64,000 bases of DNA, taken from contig JABZFM010000003.1 in NCBI GenBank assembly GCA_014237465.1, forward strand, positions 62,001 through 126,000, written 5' to 3'. The notes beneath the pieces were generated by a model. That model was given only the letters and a program-made list of their open reading frames with translations. It was not told where the DNA came from and did no database searches. How positions within the stretch are numbered: the first letter of the stretch is position 1; every line of letters begins with the position of its first letter. Below, in pieces: positions 1 through 7,943 of this stretch. A program made the position numbers and the translations under genes. This DNA is from Desulfobacteraceae bacterium (GTDB lineage: Bacteria > Desulfobacterota > Desulfobacteria > Desulfobacterales > Desulfosalsimonadaceae).

Positions 1-516
1 CGATAATTGCAGCAATTCTGCATAATATTCTAAAATTCCATCAGGAAAATGTGATCTTTCACCCCAGGGAGGCACTTTTTGAAATTCATCGTAATATGCC
101 TGCCATGCTAAAAAAGGTTCGATTATATTTTCGATAAAATCTACGATCAATGAGCCCTGGGGCCATTTTTGTCGTATTTCTGCCTGCACACCTAAACATG
201 CATACCCATTTTTCAAAATATGCCGGTCAATATTATACATGGGGAGTTTTTCATCATTGCAATACATCGTTGGCGGGTTCTTTGAATATTTTTCAGGAAA
301 CAGAACGGATATTTTGTAATCAATCTCCTGGCACATGCCCGGAACGTTGAGTTCATATGTGCCGTAAGCCACTGCACATTCAGATTTTAATGAAAACTCG
401 CTATTCATCTTAAACTCAGGTTTTGCCAAGATGAGTTGCATCAGTGGAAACCTGGCGGCCAGAGCTTCCCTTTCTTCCCTGAATAACCGTTGGTTATTTT
501 TATACCATTGCACCAT
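1..516 (-). CDS. E2-like ubiquitin-conjugating protein of CBASS (Cap2 type), 3' partial
   Basis: I translated this frame by hand; 172 residues are visible and the gene leaves the window at base 1. It has an E2/UBC-like layout: a YKISVLFPEKY strand and Pro-rich turn, His99, then a candidate catalytic Cys107 in NGYACLGV, Trp118, and a C-terminal segment with PWGERSH followed by GILEYYAELL. E2-fold proteins next to CD-NTases are the conjugation arm of type II CBASS and attach the cyclase C-terminus to target proteins. The ATG overlaps the CD-NTase stop by one base (TAATG), so the two are translationally coupled. The gene could be a stand-alone E2 (short type II) or the N-terminus of an E2-E1 fusion; the missing 3' end decides. 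I favour the short form because of the PWGERSH/EYY tail, but this is inference. Confidence 0.72.
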   Translation of the reverse strand, partial: MVQWYKNNQRLFREEREALAARFPLMQLILAKPEFKMNSEFSLKSECAVAYGTYELNVPGMCQEIDYKISVLFPEKYSKNPPTMYCNDEKLPMYNIDRHILKNGYACLGVQAEIRQKWPQGSLIVDFIENIIEPFLAWQAYYDEFQKVPPWGERSHFPDGILEYYAELLQLS

Positions 517-1499
517 TATTTGAATCCGTAAGGTTTTATTGGATTTTTGGAAGAATAAAAAGCGCCTACAGCAGCAACATTTGCACGTGATTCTTCCTCG
601 GATTGTTCCTGTTCAACCTTTGGGAAACGATCCCCAAATTGTTTTCGCCATAATTTGGATGCTTCATGATCATTTTCGTGATTAATTGCGTCGCTTGAAA
701 CTGATGCTAAATCAGAAATGGCCTCCTGAAATCTCTTTTTTTGGGCATCAGTGAGGCGCTCGGTCAGTTCCTCATTTGCATCCTTCGGATTATAAACACA
801 AAAAATCGTTTTCACTTCATTGGAAATGGCATTTATTGTTTTGGAAAAACAAATATCATCCCGATCGTCAGATATAAAATGTTCTGATGCCAGGACAGTT
901 AAAATCAGACCACTTGGCATTTTCCCTCTGCGGCCTGATTGGAAATCAGCCCATGCTTTTAAATTACGAACAATTCGTCGTAGCTGTTCTCCATTGATTT
1001 TTACTTTGCCGATAAACCAATCTGTAATGGATTTAGGGTCGCTGACGGTCCAGCCTTTGTCTCCTTTAATTGCCAGTTTACAGTTGTCGTTTATTATTCC
1101 ATAGGCAGGTAAATCAACATGGTACTTCCCGGCATACTTGATCCGAACACATGTCTGTTTATCTATCGGTTTTTCGTCTGTATGTCCTTCAGTGGCATTG
1201 ACCAGCCATCGGTGAACCGTAGCCGGTGTGGGCCATTTGCTTTCGTCGTCGGTATCCAAATGCTGGAGATAAACGCCATCGTCTATATCAAATTCCCCAT
1301 CAATCGGGTTGGTGGTAGTCACCATAGCATAAGACCCTTGTCCTTTAAATTTAGGCACGGCCAGTTCAAGGGTGTCCTTGAAATACTTTCGAATTCGCTC
1401 ACGGATAGCATCCCGAGCTTGTTTGAGTGATTGTTTTTTCGCGGAGGTTAGTGCAACTTTGTCATGAAAAGTTTGAAATTGTTTGTGAAGATTAGCCAT
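516..1499 (-). CDS. CD-NTase (SMODS/DncV-like nucleotidyltransferase) of a CBASS system
   Basis: This 327-residue protein is a cGAS/DncV-like nucleotidyltransferase that makes a cyclic oligonucleotide alarm signal on phage infection. The pol-beta signature is intact: Gly55-Ser56 in GQGSYAMV, then the metal-binding acids Asp71 and Asp73 in FDIDDGVYL, and a third Asp129 in YHVDLPAY. The length fits the family. It overlaps the upstream membrane protein by 8 bp and the downstream E2-like gene by 1 bp, so the three form one operon. The C-terminus reads KPYGFK. E2-linked cyclases commonly end in, or are trimmed to, a glycine, and here a Gly lies three residues from the end. The nucleotide product cannot be told from sequence. 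Confidence 0.85.
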   Translation of the reverse strand: MANLHKQFQTFHDKVALTSAKKQSLKQARDAIRERIRKYFKDTLELAVPKFKGQGSYAMVTTTNPIDGEFDIDDGVYLQHLDTDDESKWPTPATVHRWLVNATEGHTDEKPIDKQTCVRIKYAGKYHVDLPAYGIINDNCKLAIKGDKGWTVSDPKSITDWFIGKVKINGEQLRRIVRNLKAWADFQSGRRGKMPSGLILTVLASEHFISDDRDDICFSKTINAISNEVKTIFCVYNPKDANEELTERLTDAQKKRFQEAISDLASVSSDAINHENDHEASKLWRKQFGDRFPKVEQEQSEEESRANVAAVGAFYSSKNPIKPYGFK

Positions 1500-2007
1500 T
1501 GATTTTGAACTCCTTTATATTTTTTTCGATTGATGTGCTGCATGGGCGAGGATGTTTTTGCTTCGGGCAAGTCCAGGTCAAAAGAATGAGTGAGATAGCC
1601 ATAACAATCAGCCAAATGCAAAGTGTGCAAAAATGATCTGTCCACTTGGTATTTATTGTGCCGTATGCTTTTGGCAGCAATGATTCATCTGGAAGATACA
1701 CACCCTTTTCATACATTTTCAGTGCCCTTTCATATCGGATCATTGTTTTACGATTATTTCTTGTTCCCTTAATCAGGCCCCACATAATAACTAATGTGCC
1801 ACAAAAAAAAGCTGCAATAAGTAACGACAAAGCAATTTTTTGATAAAATTCTAAGTCCTGTTGGGAAATTAAAATCCACCCTAAACCAACGGCTATCCCT
1901 GATAACCAAAGGGTAAATTGGATACCGCGTTCCCGAATTTTATGAGCAGCATTATATCTCTCCTGCAAACCTGAAATAAGTATCTGTATTTTTAAATTTT
2001 CATTCAA
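1492..2007 (-). CDS. Three-TM SLATT-like candidate CBASS effector
   Basis: This 171-residue protein has a short charged N-terminus (LQERYNAAHKIRERGI) followed by hydrophobic segments at about residues 31-48, 58-80 and 130-152. The size and helix pattern resemble SLATT-type or other small transmembrane effectors that sit first in CBASS operons and permeabilise the inner membrane when the cyclic nucleotide is made. Family membership is inferred from layout and neighbours; no diagnostic motif is visible. The start appears to be TTG at 2007, preceded by GAGAGGTGG at a good distance; the nearby ATG at 2003 is in another frame. It is the first gene of the CBASS operon. Confidence 0.6.
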   Translation of the reverse strand: MNENLKIQILISGLQERYNAAHKIRERGIQFTLWLSGIAVGLGWILISQQDLEFYQKIALSLLIAAFFCGTLVIMWGLIKGTRNNRKTMIRYERALKMYEKGVYLPDESLLPKAYGTINTKWTDHFCTLCIWLIVMAISLILLTWTCPKQKHPRPCSTSIEKNIKEFKING

Positions 2008-2072
2008 ATCCCACCTCTCTTTTTCTCCTTTTTTTGGTAGTTATACCTGTGCTTCAGACTAAATCTTTTCAT

Positions 2073-2100
2073 AAAATAAGACAGAAAATAATTATGTCAA
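2073..2100 (-). promoter_or_regulatory. Predicted promoter of the CBASS operon
   Basis: Read on the minus strand, a perfect TTGACA (2100-2095) is followed 16 bp later by TATTTT (2078-2073), about 65 bp upstream of the TTG start at 2007. This is a good sigma70-type match. It faces the candidate operator at 2124-2142 and the divergent regulator gene. Confidence 0.5.
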
Positions 2101-2123
2101 TAATACAAACAAAAAAAGTTTTG

Positions 2124-2142
2124 ATGTTTGCAAGACAAACAT
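2124..2142. promoter_or_regulatory. Palindromic operator candidate between divergent CBASS and regulator genes
   Basis: ATGTTTG, a 5-nt spacer CAAGA, then CAAACAT gives a perfect 7+7 bp inverted repeat. It sits between the minus-strand TTGACA (2095-2100) and the plus-strand TTGACA (2153-2158). That is where a dimeric XRE repressor would control both directions. The binding role is inference. Confidence 0.5.
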
Positions 2143-2188
2143 GTTTATCCTATTGACAATCTACATTATAAATGATTATCTTATAATC

Positions 2189-2539
2189 ATGATAAAAAAA
2201 TCGATTTACATCGAATTTGGGAAAAAGCTTGAGGCAGCTAGAAATAAAGCTGAACTTACACAGGAAGCATTGGCAAAGCGTGTTGGTTTAAGCAGAACCT
2301 CAATAACAAATATTGAAAAAGGAAGACAACGCATACCTTTCCATATGCTTTATCTTTTTGCTGATGCATTGGGCGTTCTTCCCAAAGACTTGATGCCAGA
2401 AAAAAAAATTGAATCTGAACAAATGGAATACGAGTTCAATATGGAATTGTTAAAAGGTATAAATATAGAAGAAAAAAGTCTTGGATGGGTTAAAAGAGTC
2501 ATCGAATCAGGCAAAATAAAGGAGACTGACAATGAATAA
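2189..2539 (+). CDS. XRE-family HTH repressor (CapH-like regulator of CBASS)
   Basis: This 116-residue Cro/C1-type regulator has a helix-turn-helix at about residues 8-62; LTQEALAKRVGLSRTSITNIEKG is the recognition region. A C-terminal extension (residues 70-116) probably serves dimerisation or cleavage by the next protein. I chose ATG 2189 because the longer frame from 2141 would start inside the palindrome. No Shine-Dalgarno precedes 2189, and TATAAT lies at 2182-2187, so the message may be leaderless. It overlaps the ImmA/IrrE gene by 8 bp. HTH plus ImmA/IrrE pairs next to CBASS are known as CapH-CapP. The pairing here rests on gene order. Confidence 0.75.
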   Translation: MIKKSIYIEFGKKLEAARNKAELTQEALAKRVGLSRTSITNIEKGRQRIPFHMLYLFADALGVLPKDLMPEKKIESEQMEYEFNMELLKGINIEEKSLGWVKRVIESGKIKETDNE

Positions 2540-3059
2540 AACTGAAAAGATGGCACAACAATTATTGGCTGAGTTTGGGATTGACACCCCTCCGGTTCCA
2601 GTTGAAGACATCGCTAAACAAAAAGGGGCAAAATTATCATTTGAACCATTTGAAGGCAAGGATGATATTTCTGGATTACTCTTTAGGGATAAAAATAATG
2701 TTATAATTGGCATTAACTCTGCTCATCCCCGTAATCGTCAACGATTTTCTATCGCTCATGAACTCGGTCACCTCTTCCTTCATGACAAAGAATTGTTCGT
2801 TGATAAGGTTGTAAAACTAAATTTTCGTGATTCAGTCTCAAGCGCAGCCATTGACACAAAAGAAATTGCTGCAAATGCTTTTGCTGCTGAGCTATTGATG
2901 CCTAAGCAATTTATACAAAATGAAATATATAAAATTATTAAAAAATCTCTTTCCTTAAATAAAGAGGAACTAATAGAAAAACTTGCAGTGATTTTTGAAG
3001 TTAGCAAACAAGCAATGGAATATCGCCTAACCAATTTAGGAATTCTGCATGGCCAATAA
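2532..3059 (+). CDS. ImmA/IrrE-family zinc metallopeptidase (CapP-like)
   Basis: This 175-residue ImmA/IrrE peptidase keeps the zinc site: HELGH at residues 76-80 gives two His ligands and the catalytic Glu77, and Glu111 in EIAANAFAAELLMP is the likely third ligand. A C-terminal helix (ISKQAMEYRLTNLG-like region) is typical of the family. GGAG precedes the ATG at a proper distance, and the start overlaps the repressor stop by 8 bp. The expected role is to cleave the neighbouring repressor under stress, such as DNA damage, and so release CBASS expression. That role is inferred from CapH-CapP precedent. Confidence 0.8.
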   Translation: MNKTEKMAQQLLAEFGIDTPPVPVEDIAKQKGAKLSFEPFEGKDDISGLLFRDKNNVIIGINSAHPRNRQRFSIAHELGHLFLHDKELFVDKVVKLNFRDSVSSAAIDTKEIAANAFAAELLMPKQFIQNEIYKIIKKSLSLNKEELIEKLAVIFEVSKQAMEYRLTNLGILHGQ

Positions 3060-3323
3060 AAATAGTGGAATAAATGGTTTTGATTGGATTGGCTCTTACG
3101 AGTTTTATAATATTCGATGAACTGCACACTTAATTGAGGCGAACCCTTTGAGTAAATAGAGCCTCGTATTATCAAAGCTTTAAAAATAAATAACTCTTAC
3201 TTCACATAATAATTTGACGAATTCCACTAATGAATTTCGTTTTTCACTAAGAAGACTAAAGAACTCTTAAATATTACGAAGATGGTGTGATTATTAGGGT
3301 CATTTTAACAAAGGTAATATGGT

Positions 3324-3962
3324 TTGCCGATTCCCATACCAACATATCTGTATCATTTGACGCATGTGGATAACCTTGAATCGATTATTCGCTGCAATGG
3401 ATGCCTCTCCTACAATGAAAAGCAGATAAGAGACATTGACCATCTGAATATTGCATACAACCATATCCAGGAAAGACGCGCCCGAAAGCCAGTACTCTGC
3501 GGACCGGGCGGTGTCCTGCATGATTATGTGCCATTCTTTTTTGCACCCCGCCCGCCCATGCTATACACGATTAATCTGGGAAATGTTGACAATTATTCGG
3601 ACGGACAACAATCATTGATTTATCTCTTAACAACCGCTCAGGCGATATCTGAATCCGAATGCGGCTGGGTCTTTACAGACGGTCACGGGACCATGGCTTT
3701 CACAGATTTTTATGATACATATGAAAACCTTGATGAAGTTGACTGGGATGTTATGGAATCGCGTTATTGGAATGATACGAAATCTTATCCTGATCGAAAG
3801 CGCAGAAGGCAGGCGGAATTTCTCATAAAAGACCGATGCCCCTAGACGTTGATCAGCAACATCGGTGTTCTGAATCAGAAGATCCAAAAACAGGTTCAGG
3901 AAATTCTTAAAATTGCCACCCATCATCCGGTAATATCAATTCATCCGGAATGGTATTATTAA
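3324..3962 (+). pseudogene. darT: DarT-type DNA ADP-ribosyltransferase toxin, interrupted by an amber codon
   Basis: The frame begins at TTG 3324 (stop codon just upstream, AAAGG as RBS) and encodes MPIPIPTYLYHLTHVDNL, a typical DarT N-terminus. DarT transfers ADP-ribose from NAD+ to DNA bases. The likely catalytic Glu165 in RRRQAEFL is present. A TAG at 3843-3845 stops the protein at residue 173. The same frame then continues for 38 family-like residues ending HPEWYY and TAA (3960-3962), restoring the usual length of about 212. The TAG falls where relatives commonly carry an FPW-type tryptophan, so TGG to TAG is the likely change. The product may be inactive or attenuated. The partner antitoxin follows by 22 bp. 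Confidence 0.82.
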
Positions 3963-3984
3963 TTAATATAAAGGGGTTTCAGCC

Positions 3985-5025
3985 ATGATGACATTGACCC
4001 GGGGCAATCTGCTGGAAGACAACGTTGAAGCAATTGTCAACACAGTCAATTGTGTGGGGGTTATGGGCAAAGGGATTGCGCTGCAGTTCAAGCAGGGATT
4101 TCCGGATAATTTCAAGGCATATGCCAGAGCATGCAAAAACGACGACGTCAGGCTGGGGAAAATGTTTATTTTTTCTACAGATACATTTGTTAACCCCAAA
4201 TATATCATTAACTTTCCGACCAAAGACCATTGGCGCGGAAAATCAAAAATTAATGATATTGAAACCGGTTTATTGGACCTTGTCAAAGAAATCCGTCGCC
4301 GGAAAATAAAATCCATCGCGATTCCACCTCTTGGCTGCGGATATGGCGGCCTGAACTGGAGGGACGTCCAGCGTTTGATTGAAAACACCTTCAAGAACCT
4401 CCCGGAAATTGAGGTTCATTTATATGAACCCAGGGGCGCGCCTGAAGCTGAATCCATGCCCATAGATACCAAAACGCCGAACATGACCAAATCCAGGGCG
4501 CTGTTTATCAAGCTTTTACAACAATACGCGATTCCGGGTTACCGCCTGAGTCTTCTTGAAATTCAAAAACTCGCGTATTTCTTACAGGTGTCAGGTGAAC
4601 CGCTCCGGCTAAAATATGAGAAGCACACATATGGCCCCTATGCTGAAAATCTGAATTTTGTACTTCAGCATATTGAGGGTCATTTTATCAGAGGCTATGG
4701 AGACCGGAGCCGAAAGGCATCCATTCAGTTGATGCCGGGTGCCGTGGAACAAGCAGATAATTTTTTGAAAAATTCACCCCAAGCCACCAAACATCTTGAG
4801 CGTGTCGCAAACCTGATTGAGGGGTTTGAAACCCCTTACGGAATGGAACTTTTATCCTCGGTCCACTGGATTTGCATGGATGAAAAAAATCCCGCTCAAA
4901 ATACAGATGAAGCGATCGAAAAAATTTTTATCTGGAACGCCCACAAGAAAAAAACCTTCAAAAAAAGCCATATCATAAAAGCCTGGAACAGGCTCTCCGA
5001 ACAAAATTGGCTGGGGATTTCTTAA
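3985..5025 (+). CDS. darG: DarG macrodomain antitoxin
   Basis: This 346-residue protein has an N-terminal macrodomain (about 1-150) with the ADP-ribose-binding features TRGNLLEDNVEAIVNTVN, GVMGKGIALQFK and the PPLGCGYGGL loop. It removes ADP-ribose from DNA and so reverses DarT. The C-terminal part (about 170-346; LLQQYAIPGYRLSLLEIQKLAYFLQ onward) is the DarG C-terminal domain that binds and blocks DarT. The gene is intact although the toxin is interrupted. The two form an operon. Confidence 0.88.
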   Translation: MMTLTRGNLLEDNVEAIVNTVNCVGVMGKGIALQFKQGFPDNFKAYARACKNDDVRLGKMFIFSTDTFVNPKYIINFPTKDHWRGKSKINDIETGLLDLVKEIRRRKIKSIAIPPLGCGYGGLNWRDVQRLIENTFKNLPEIEVHLYEPRGAPEAESMPIDTKTPNMTKSRALFIKLLQQYAIPGYRLSLLEIQKLAYFLQVSGEPLRLKYEKHTYGPYAENLNFVLQHIEGHFIRGYGDRSRKASIQLMPGAVEQADNFLKNSPQATKHLERVANLIEGFETPYGMELLSSVHWICMDEKNPAQNTDEAIEKIFIWNAHKKKTFKKSHIIKAWNRLSEQNWLGIS

Positions 5026-5624
5026 CGGGGACAAATTCCGAAAGACACCATCGGGGGAAAAACCGCTGATTTGCCAGGCTGGCTCAGCGGAGGCCTTTAT
5101 AGATTCTGCTGCCACTGGCAGAAAATAATTTATGATCACTATACTTTTTTATGAAACTGTCAACTATTTTCTAATTCCGAAATTCTGATATTCAGAGGGA
5201 GAATTAAAGCCGGATTCAGTTGTAAAGAAATTCTTTACAACTGCCGCTGATGATAAAATGTCATCCTTCTTGGGCTTAATTGCGACTCAATTTCTATTTT
5301 TGGTTTTATTTGATGGCATTTTGATGGGAGGGATGGTTTTGATGAGGCCAGAAACACTGTAATTATATTTTTATTATTATATCAATAAGTTAAAAATTTA
5401 ACGGCTATTCTTTTTATTTGATAGCGGAACTATTTCAGGCCACCCGGCAGAATATCAGCCAGCATATTCGAAATATTTTCATAGAAGGTGAGCTCACACC
5501 GGAAGCAACTCACAAGAAATTCTTGTCGGTTCACCGGGCGGGAAGCATGGATTAAAACTTTTGAGCTAAAAAGGTAAATGCTGAAGGGAATGGCTGACAT
5601 CAAGTAAAATCAATGAGGAAAAAC
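5026..5624. other. Noncoding stretch after darG
   Basis: About 600 bp with no convincing gene. CTGCCACTGGCAG followed by AAAATAATTT near 5112-5130 could be a weak terminator for darTG. A 27-bp perfect palindrome lies at 5217-5243. The rest is AT-rich and unassigned. GAGG at 5615-5618 is the RBS for the next gene. Confidence 0.5.
5217..5243. repeat. 27-bp perfect palindrome
   Basis: CAGTTGTAAAGAA, a central A, then its exact reverse complement. No T-tract follows, so it is not a classical terminator. An operator or recombination site is possible. Confidence 0.6.
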
Positions 5625-6248
5625 ATGACAAATGATAACAAGAAGATACGGATAGATGAAATCAATAAAATGATCGAAGAATTCTGTGACCAATATTTAA
5701 ATGATCAATTTAAAGGATATGCACAAGCACTCTGTGAAAAGATCGGACGAAAACGGACGCTTTCCATTAACAAAGGGGGGAAAAAAATCTGGGCAGCGGC
5801 CATTATATATGTCATTGCACGGTTAAATTTCTTATTCGACAAAAAAAACGACTATTTCATCACTGCTGACATCATCTGTGATTTTTTTGGAACAAAAAAA
5901 ACAACCAGCAGCAACAAGGCGACACAGATCGAAAAAGCCTGCAATATCCGAATCGGTGAACAAGGACTTTGCAACCCTGAAATTACGGACATGTTGACCT
6001 TTTATGAAACCCCGGAGGGATTCATCCTTCCCAAAAGCATGATAGGCAGCCCGGATATTGAAATTCAACCGGATATTAAAATTCAATTGGCAAATGGCGA
6101 GGAAGTATCGGCAGTCGAACATTTCAAAACAGAGCTAAAACGGTTTAAAAAGCAACAAGAACAGGAAAGAAAAGAACGACGAGAAAAAATCAACCAGCAG
6201 ATTGCTGAAAAAAAGAAAAAAAGAAAAAAGAAAACGACCGGCAAATGA
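5625..6248 (+). CDS. DUF6398-like protein
   Basis: This 207-residue soluble protein runs from ATG 5625, which has GAGG six bases upstream (ATG 5613 is also in frame but lacks an RBS). The middle (KKIWAAAIIYVIARLNFLFDK, then ITADIICDFFGTKKTTSSNKATQI) matches what I recall of DUF6398, a small helical domain resembling a cyclin/TFIIB or winged-helix fold. The C-terminus (about 160-207) is a strongly basic Lys/Arg/Glu helix that could bind nucleic acid. Function is unknown. It lies between the darTG region and a redox gene, so it may be defence-linked cargo. Confidence 0.55.
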   Translation: MTNDNKKIRIDEINKMIEEFCDQYLNDQFKGYAQALCEKIGRKRTLSINKGGKKIWAAAIIYVIARLNFLFDKKNDYFITADIICDFFGTKKTTSSNKATQIEKACNIRIGEQGLCNPEITDMLTFYETPEGFILPKSMIGSPDIEIQPDIKIQLANGEEVSAVEHFKTELKRFKKQQEQERKERREKINQQIAEKKKKRKKKTTGK

Positions 6249-6297
6249 CCCTTTTTGGCGATGATTGAATTCATCTTACGAGATTGGAGAATGTTTT

Positions 6298-7905
6298 ATG
6301 GAACCGACACATGACCACGAAAATGAACCGTCCCAGCAGAAAATTGAAAAAGAGTTAAAACAGGTTTTTGATCAAATCCCTGAAGAAATCCCAATTTACC
6401 TGTTTGCTCAGCCCGGAAAAAATGATGTTTTCGCTGATACAGCACGACAAGCCATCCAATATTTTGGCCAGCTGACCAATAAAGTTGTTTTGCATGAATT
6501 TGACCTGGATCACGATCAGGCAAAAAAATGGAACATAGAGAATTCTCCGACAATCCTCATTGACCCGGATCATTATAATATCCAATGGCTTGGGGCCCCG
6601 ATCGGCGAAGAAAGCCGGATCTTTATCGAAACCCTGATTTTTGTGGGTTTTAAAAAAACCGGTATCGGGCAACAGTCGCTCAATGTCCTCAATCAGATTA
6701 AGGATAAAAGAGCCATCAAGCTGTTTGTAAGCCCGTCATGTCCCTACTGTCCCCAGCAGGCGGTAAACGCTTTAAAAGCGGCCGTTGAAAAACCGGACCT
6801 GATTTCACTTGAAATAATTGACATCCAGGCCAACCCGGAGATTGCCAGACAATATGATGCCCAGTCCGTTCCGCAAACCTATGCCAATGAGACCCTGGTT
6901 GCCCTCGGCGCCCAGCAGGAAGAGCTGTTTATGCTGTCATTACAGAAAATGGAACAGCAAACCATGTTCATACCGGACAATGACGCGGAAGAAATCGAGA
7001 CCGATCTTGTGATTGTCGGCGGCGGACCGGCCGGGTTGTCTGCAGGGATTTACGCGGCCCGCAGTGGATTAAAATCCGTTATTCTTGAACGAAACATCCT
7101 CGGCGGGCAGGTAGCCACCACGCCGGTGGTGGAAAATTATCCCGGACTGACACAGATCGGGGGCAAAAACCTGGTTGAAATTTTAGTTACCCATGCGCTC
7201 CAGTATGTTCAGATTTTTCAGGGAGAGGAGGTCATGGCGATTTCCCAGAACCATCCCATGACGATCACCACCAACAAACGCCGGTTCATTACCCGGGCAA
7301 TGTTACTGGCCACCGGCGCAACGCACAAGCACCTTGAGGTTCCGGGCGAATCCCGACTGTCAGGACGTGGTGTCAGCTACTGCAGTACCTGTGACGGGCC
7401 ATTATTTGCCGGACAGAAAGTATTGATGATCGGCGGCGGTGACAGTGCGGTGACGGAAGCGCTGCACTTGAAAAATATCGGTGTGGATGTCACGTTAATT
7501 CACTTGACGGATAAGCTCGATGCCCAGGAAGTACTTGCCGGACAGTTAATCCGAAGCGGCATCCCCATTCTCTACAATACCGTTGTAAAAGAAATTTTAG
7601 GAAAAAAATCCGTTGACGCCGTGACGGTTTTTAACAGCCGGACCAATGAAACAAAACAGATTGAAACCGCAGGTGTTTTTATCGCCATCGGATATCTTCC
7701 GTCCGTGGATCTAGCGGACAAAATCGGAGTGGAAAAAACTTCGGAAGGATTTATTCAACAGGAAAGCTACCGGACCAATGTTTCCGGGGTTTATGCAGCC
7801 GGTGACGTTGTCGGCGGCTATAATCAGATTGTGACCGCGTCCGGCCACGGTGCGGAAGCCGCATTAACCATATTCCGCGATCTATTGAATTATAAAACCG
7901 ATTAA
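6298..7905 (+). CDS. Thioredoxin reductase with N-terminal glutaredoxin-like domains (AhpF-like)
   Basis: This 535-residue flavoprotein starts at ATG 6298, with GGAG nine bases upstream; the TTG at 6265 is less likely. Residues 1-225 form a double thioredoxin fold with a CPYC redox pair (Cys148/Cys151). Residues about 235-535 are a low-Mr thioredoxin reductase: FAD-binding GGGPAGLSAG, NADPH-binding GGGDSAVTEA, and the active-site pair Cys362/Cys365 in CSTCDG. It should pass electrons from NAD(P)H through FAD to its own CPYC pair and on to a thioredoxin or peroxiredoxin. No peroxiredoxin gene is adjacent. The layout matches AhpF and the PDO/TrxR fusions of anaerobes. Confidence 0.88.
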   Translation: MEPTHDHENEPSQQKIEKELKQVFDQIPEEIPIYLFAQPGKNDVFADTARQAIQYFGQLTNKVVLHEFDLDHDQAKKWNIENSPTILIDPDHYNIQWLGAPIGEESRIFIETLIFVGFKKTGIGQQSLNVLNQIKDKRAIKLFVSPSCPYCPQQAVNALKAAVEKPDLISLEIIDIQANPEIARQYDAQSVPQTYANETLVALGAQQEELFMLSLQKMEQQTMFIPDNDAEEIETDLVIVGGGPAGLSAGIYAARSGLKSVILERNILGGQVATTPVVENYPGLTQIGGKNLVEILVTHALQYVQIFQGEEVMAISQNHPMTITTNKRRFITRAMLLATGATHKHLEVPGESRLSGRGVSYCSTCDGPLFAGQKVLMIGGGDSAVTEALHLKNIGVDVTLIHLTDKLDAQEVLAGQLIRSGIPILYNTVVKEILGKKSVDAVTVFNSRTNETKQIETAGVFIAIGYLPSVDLADKIGVEKTSEGFIQQESYRTNVSGVYAAGDVVGGYNQIVTASGHGAEAALTIFRDLLNYKTD

Positions 7906-7943
7906 AAGTTAATGGCTTCGTAAAAAGTACGTGAAATCATTTC

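Noticed and set aside
820-1104. Plus-strand frame opposite the CD-NTase gene
   Set aside because: Shadow of the cyclase gene; no RBS and no protein-like pattern.
2153-2187. TTGACA (2153) with TATAAT (2182) as a normal promoter
   Set aside because: The spacing is 23 bp, too long; GATTAT at 15 bp is possible but weak, so no plus-strand promoter feature was called.
3843-3845. TAG in darT read as pyrrolysine or other recoding
   Set aside because: TAG is used as a normal stop in this window (hcp at 40904, the gene ending 15446), and no recoding signal is visible.
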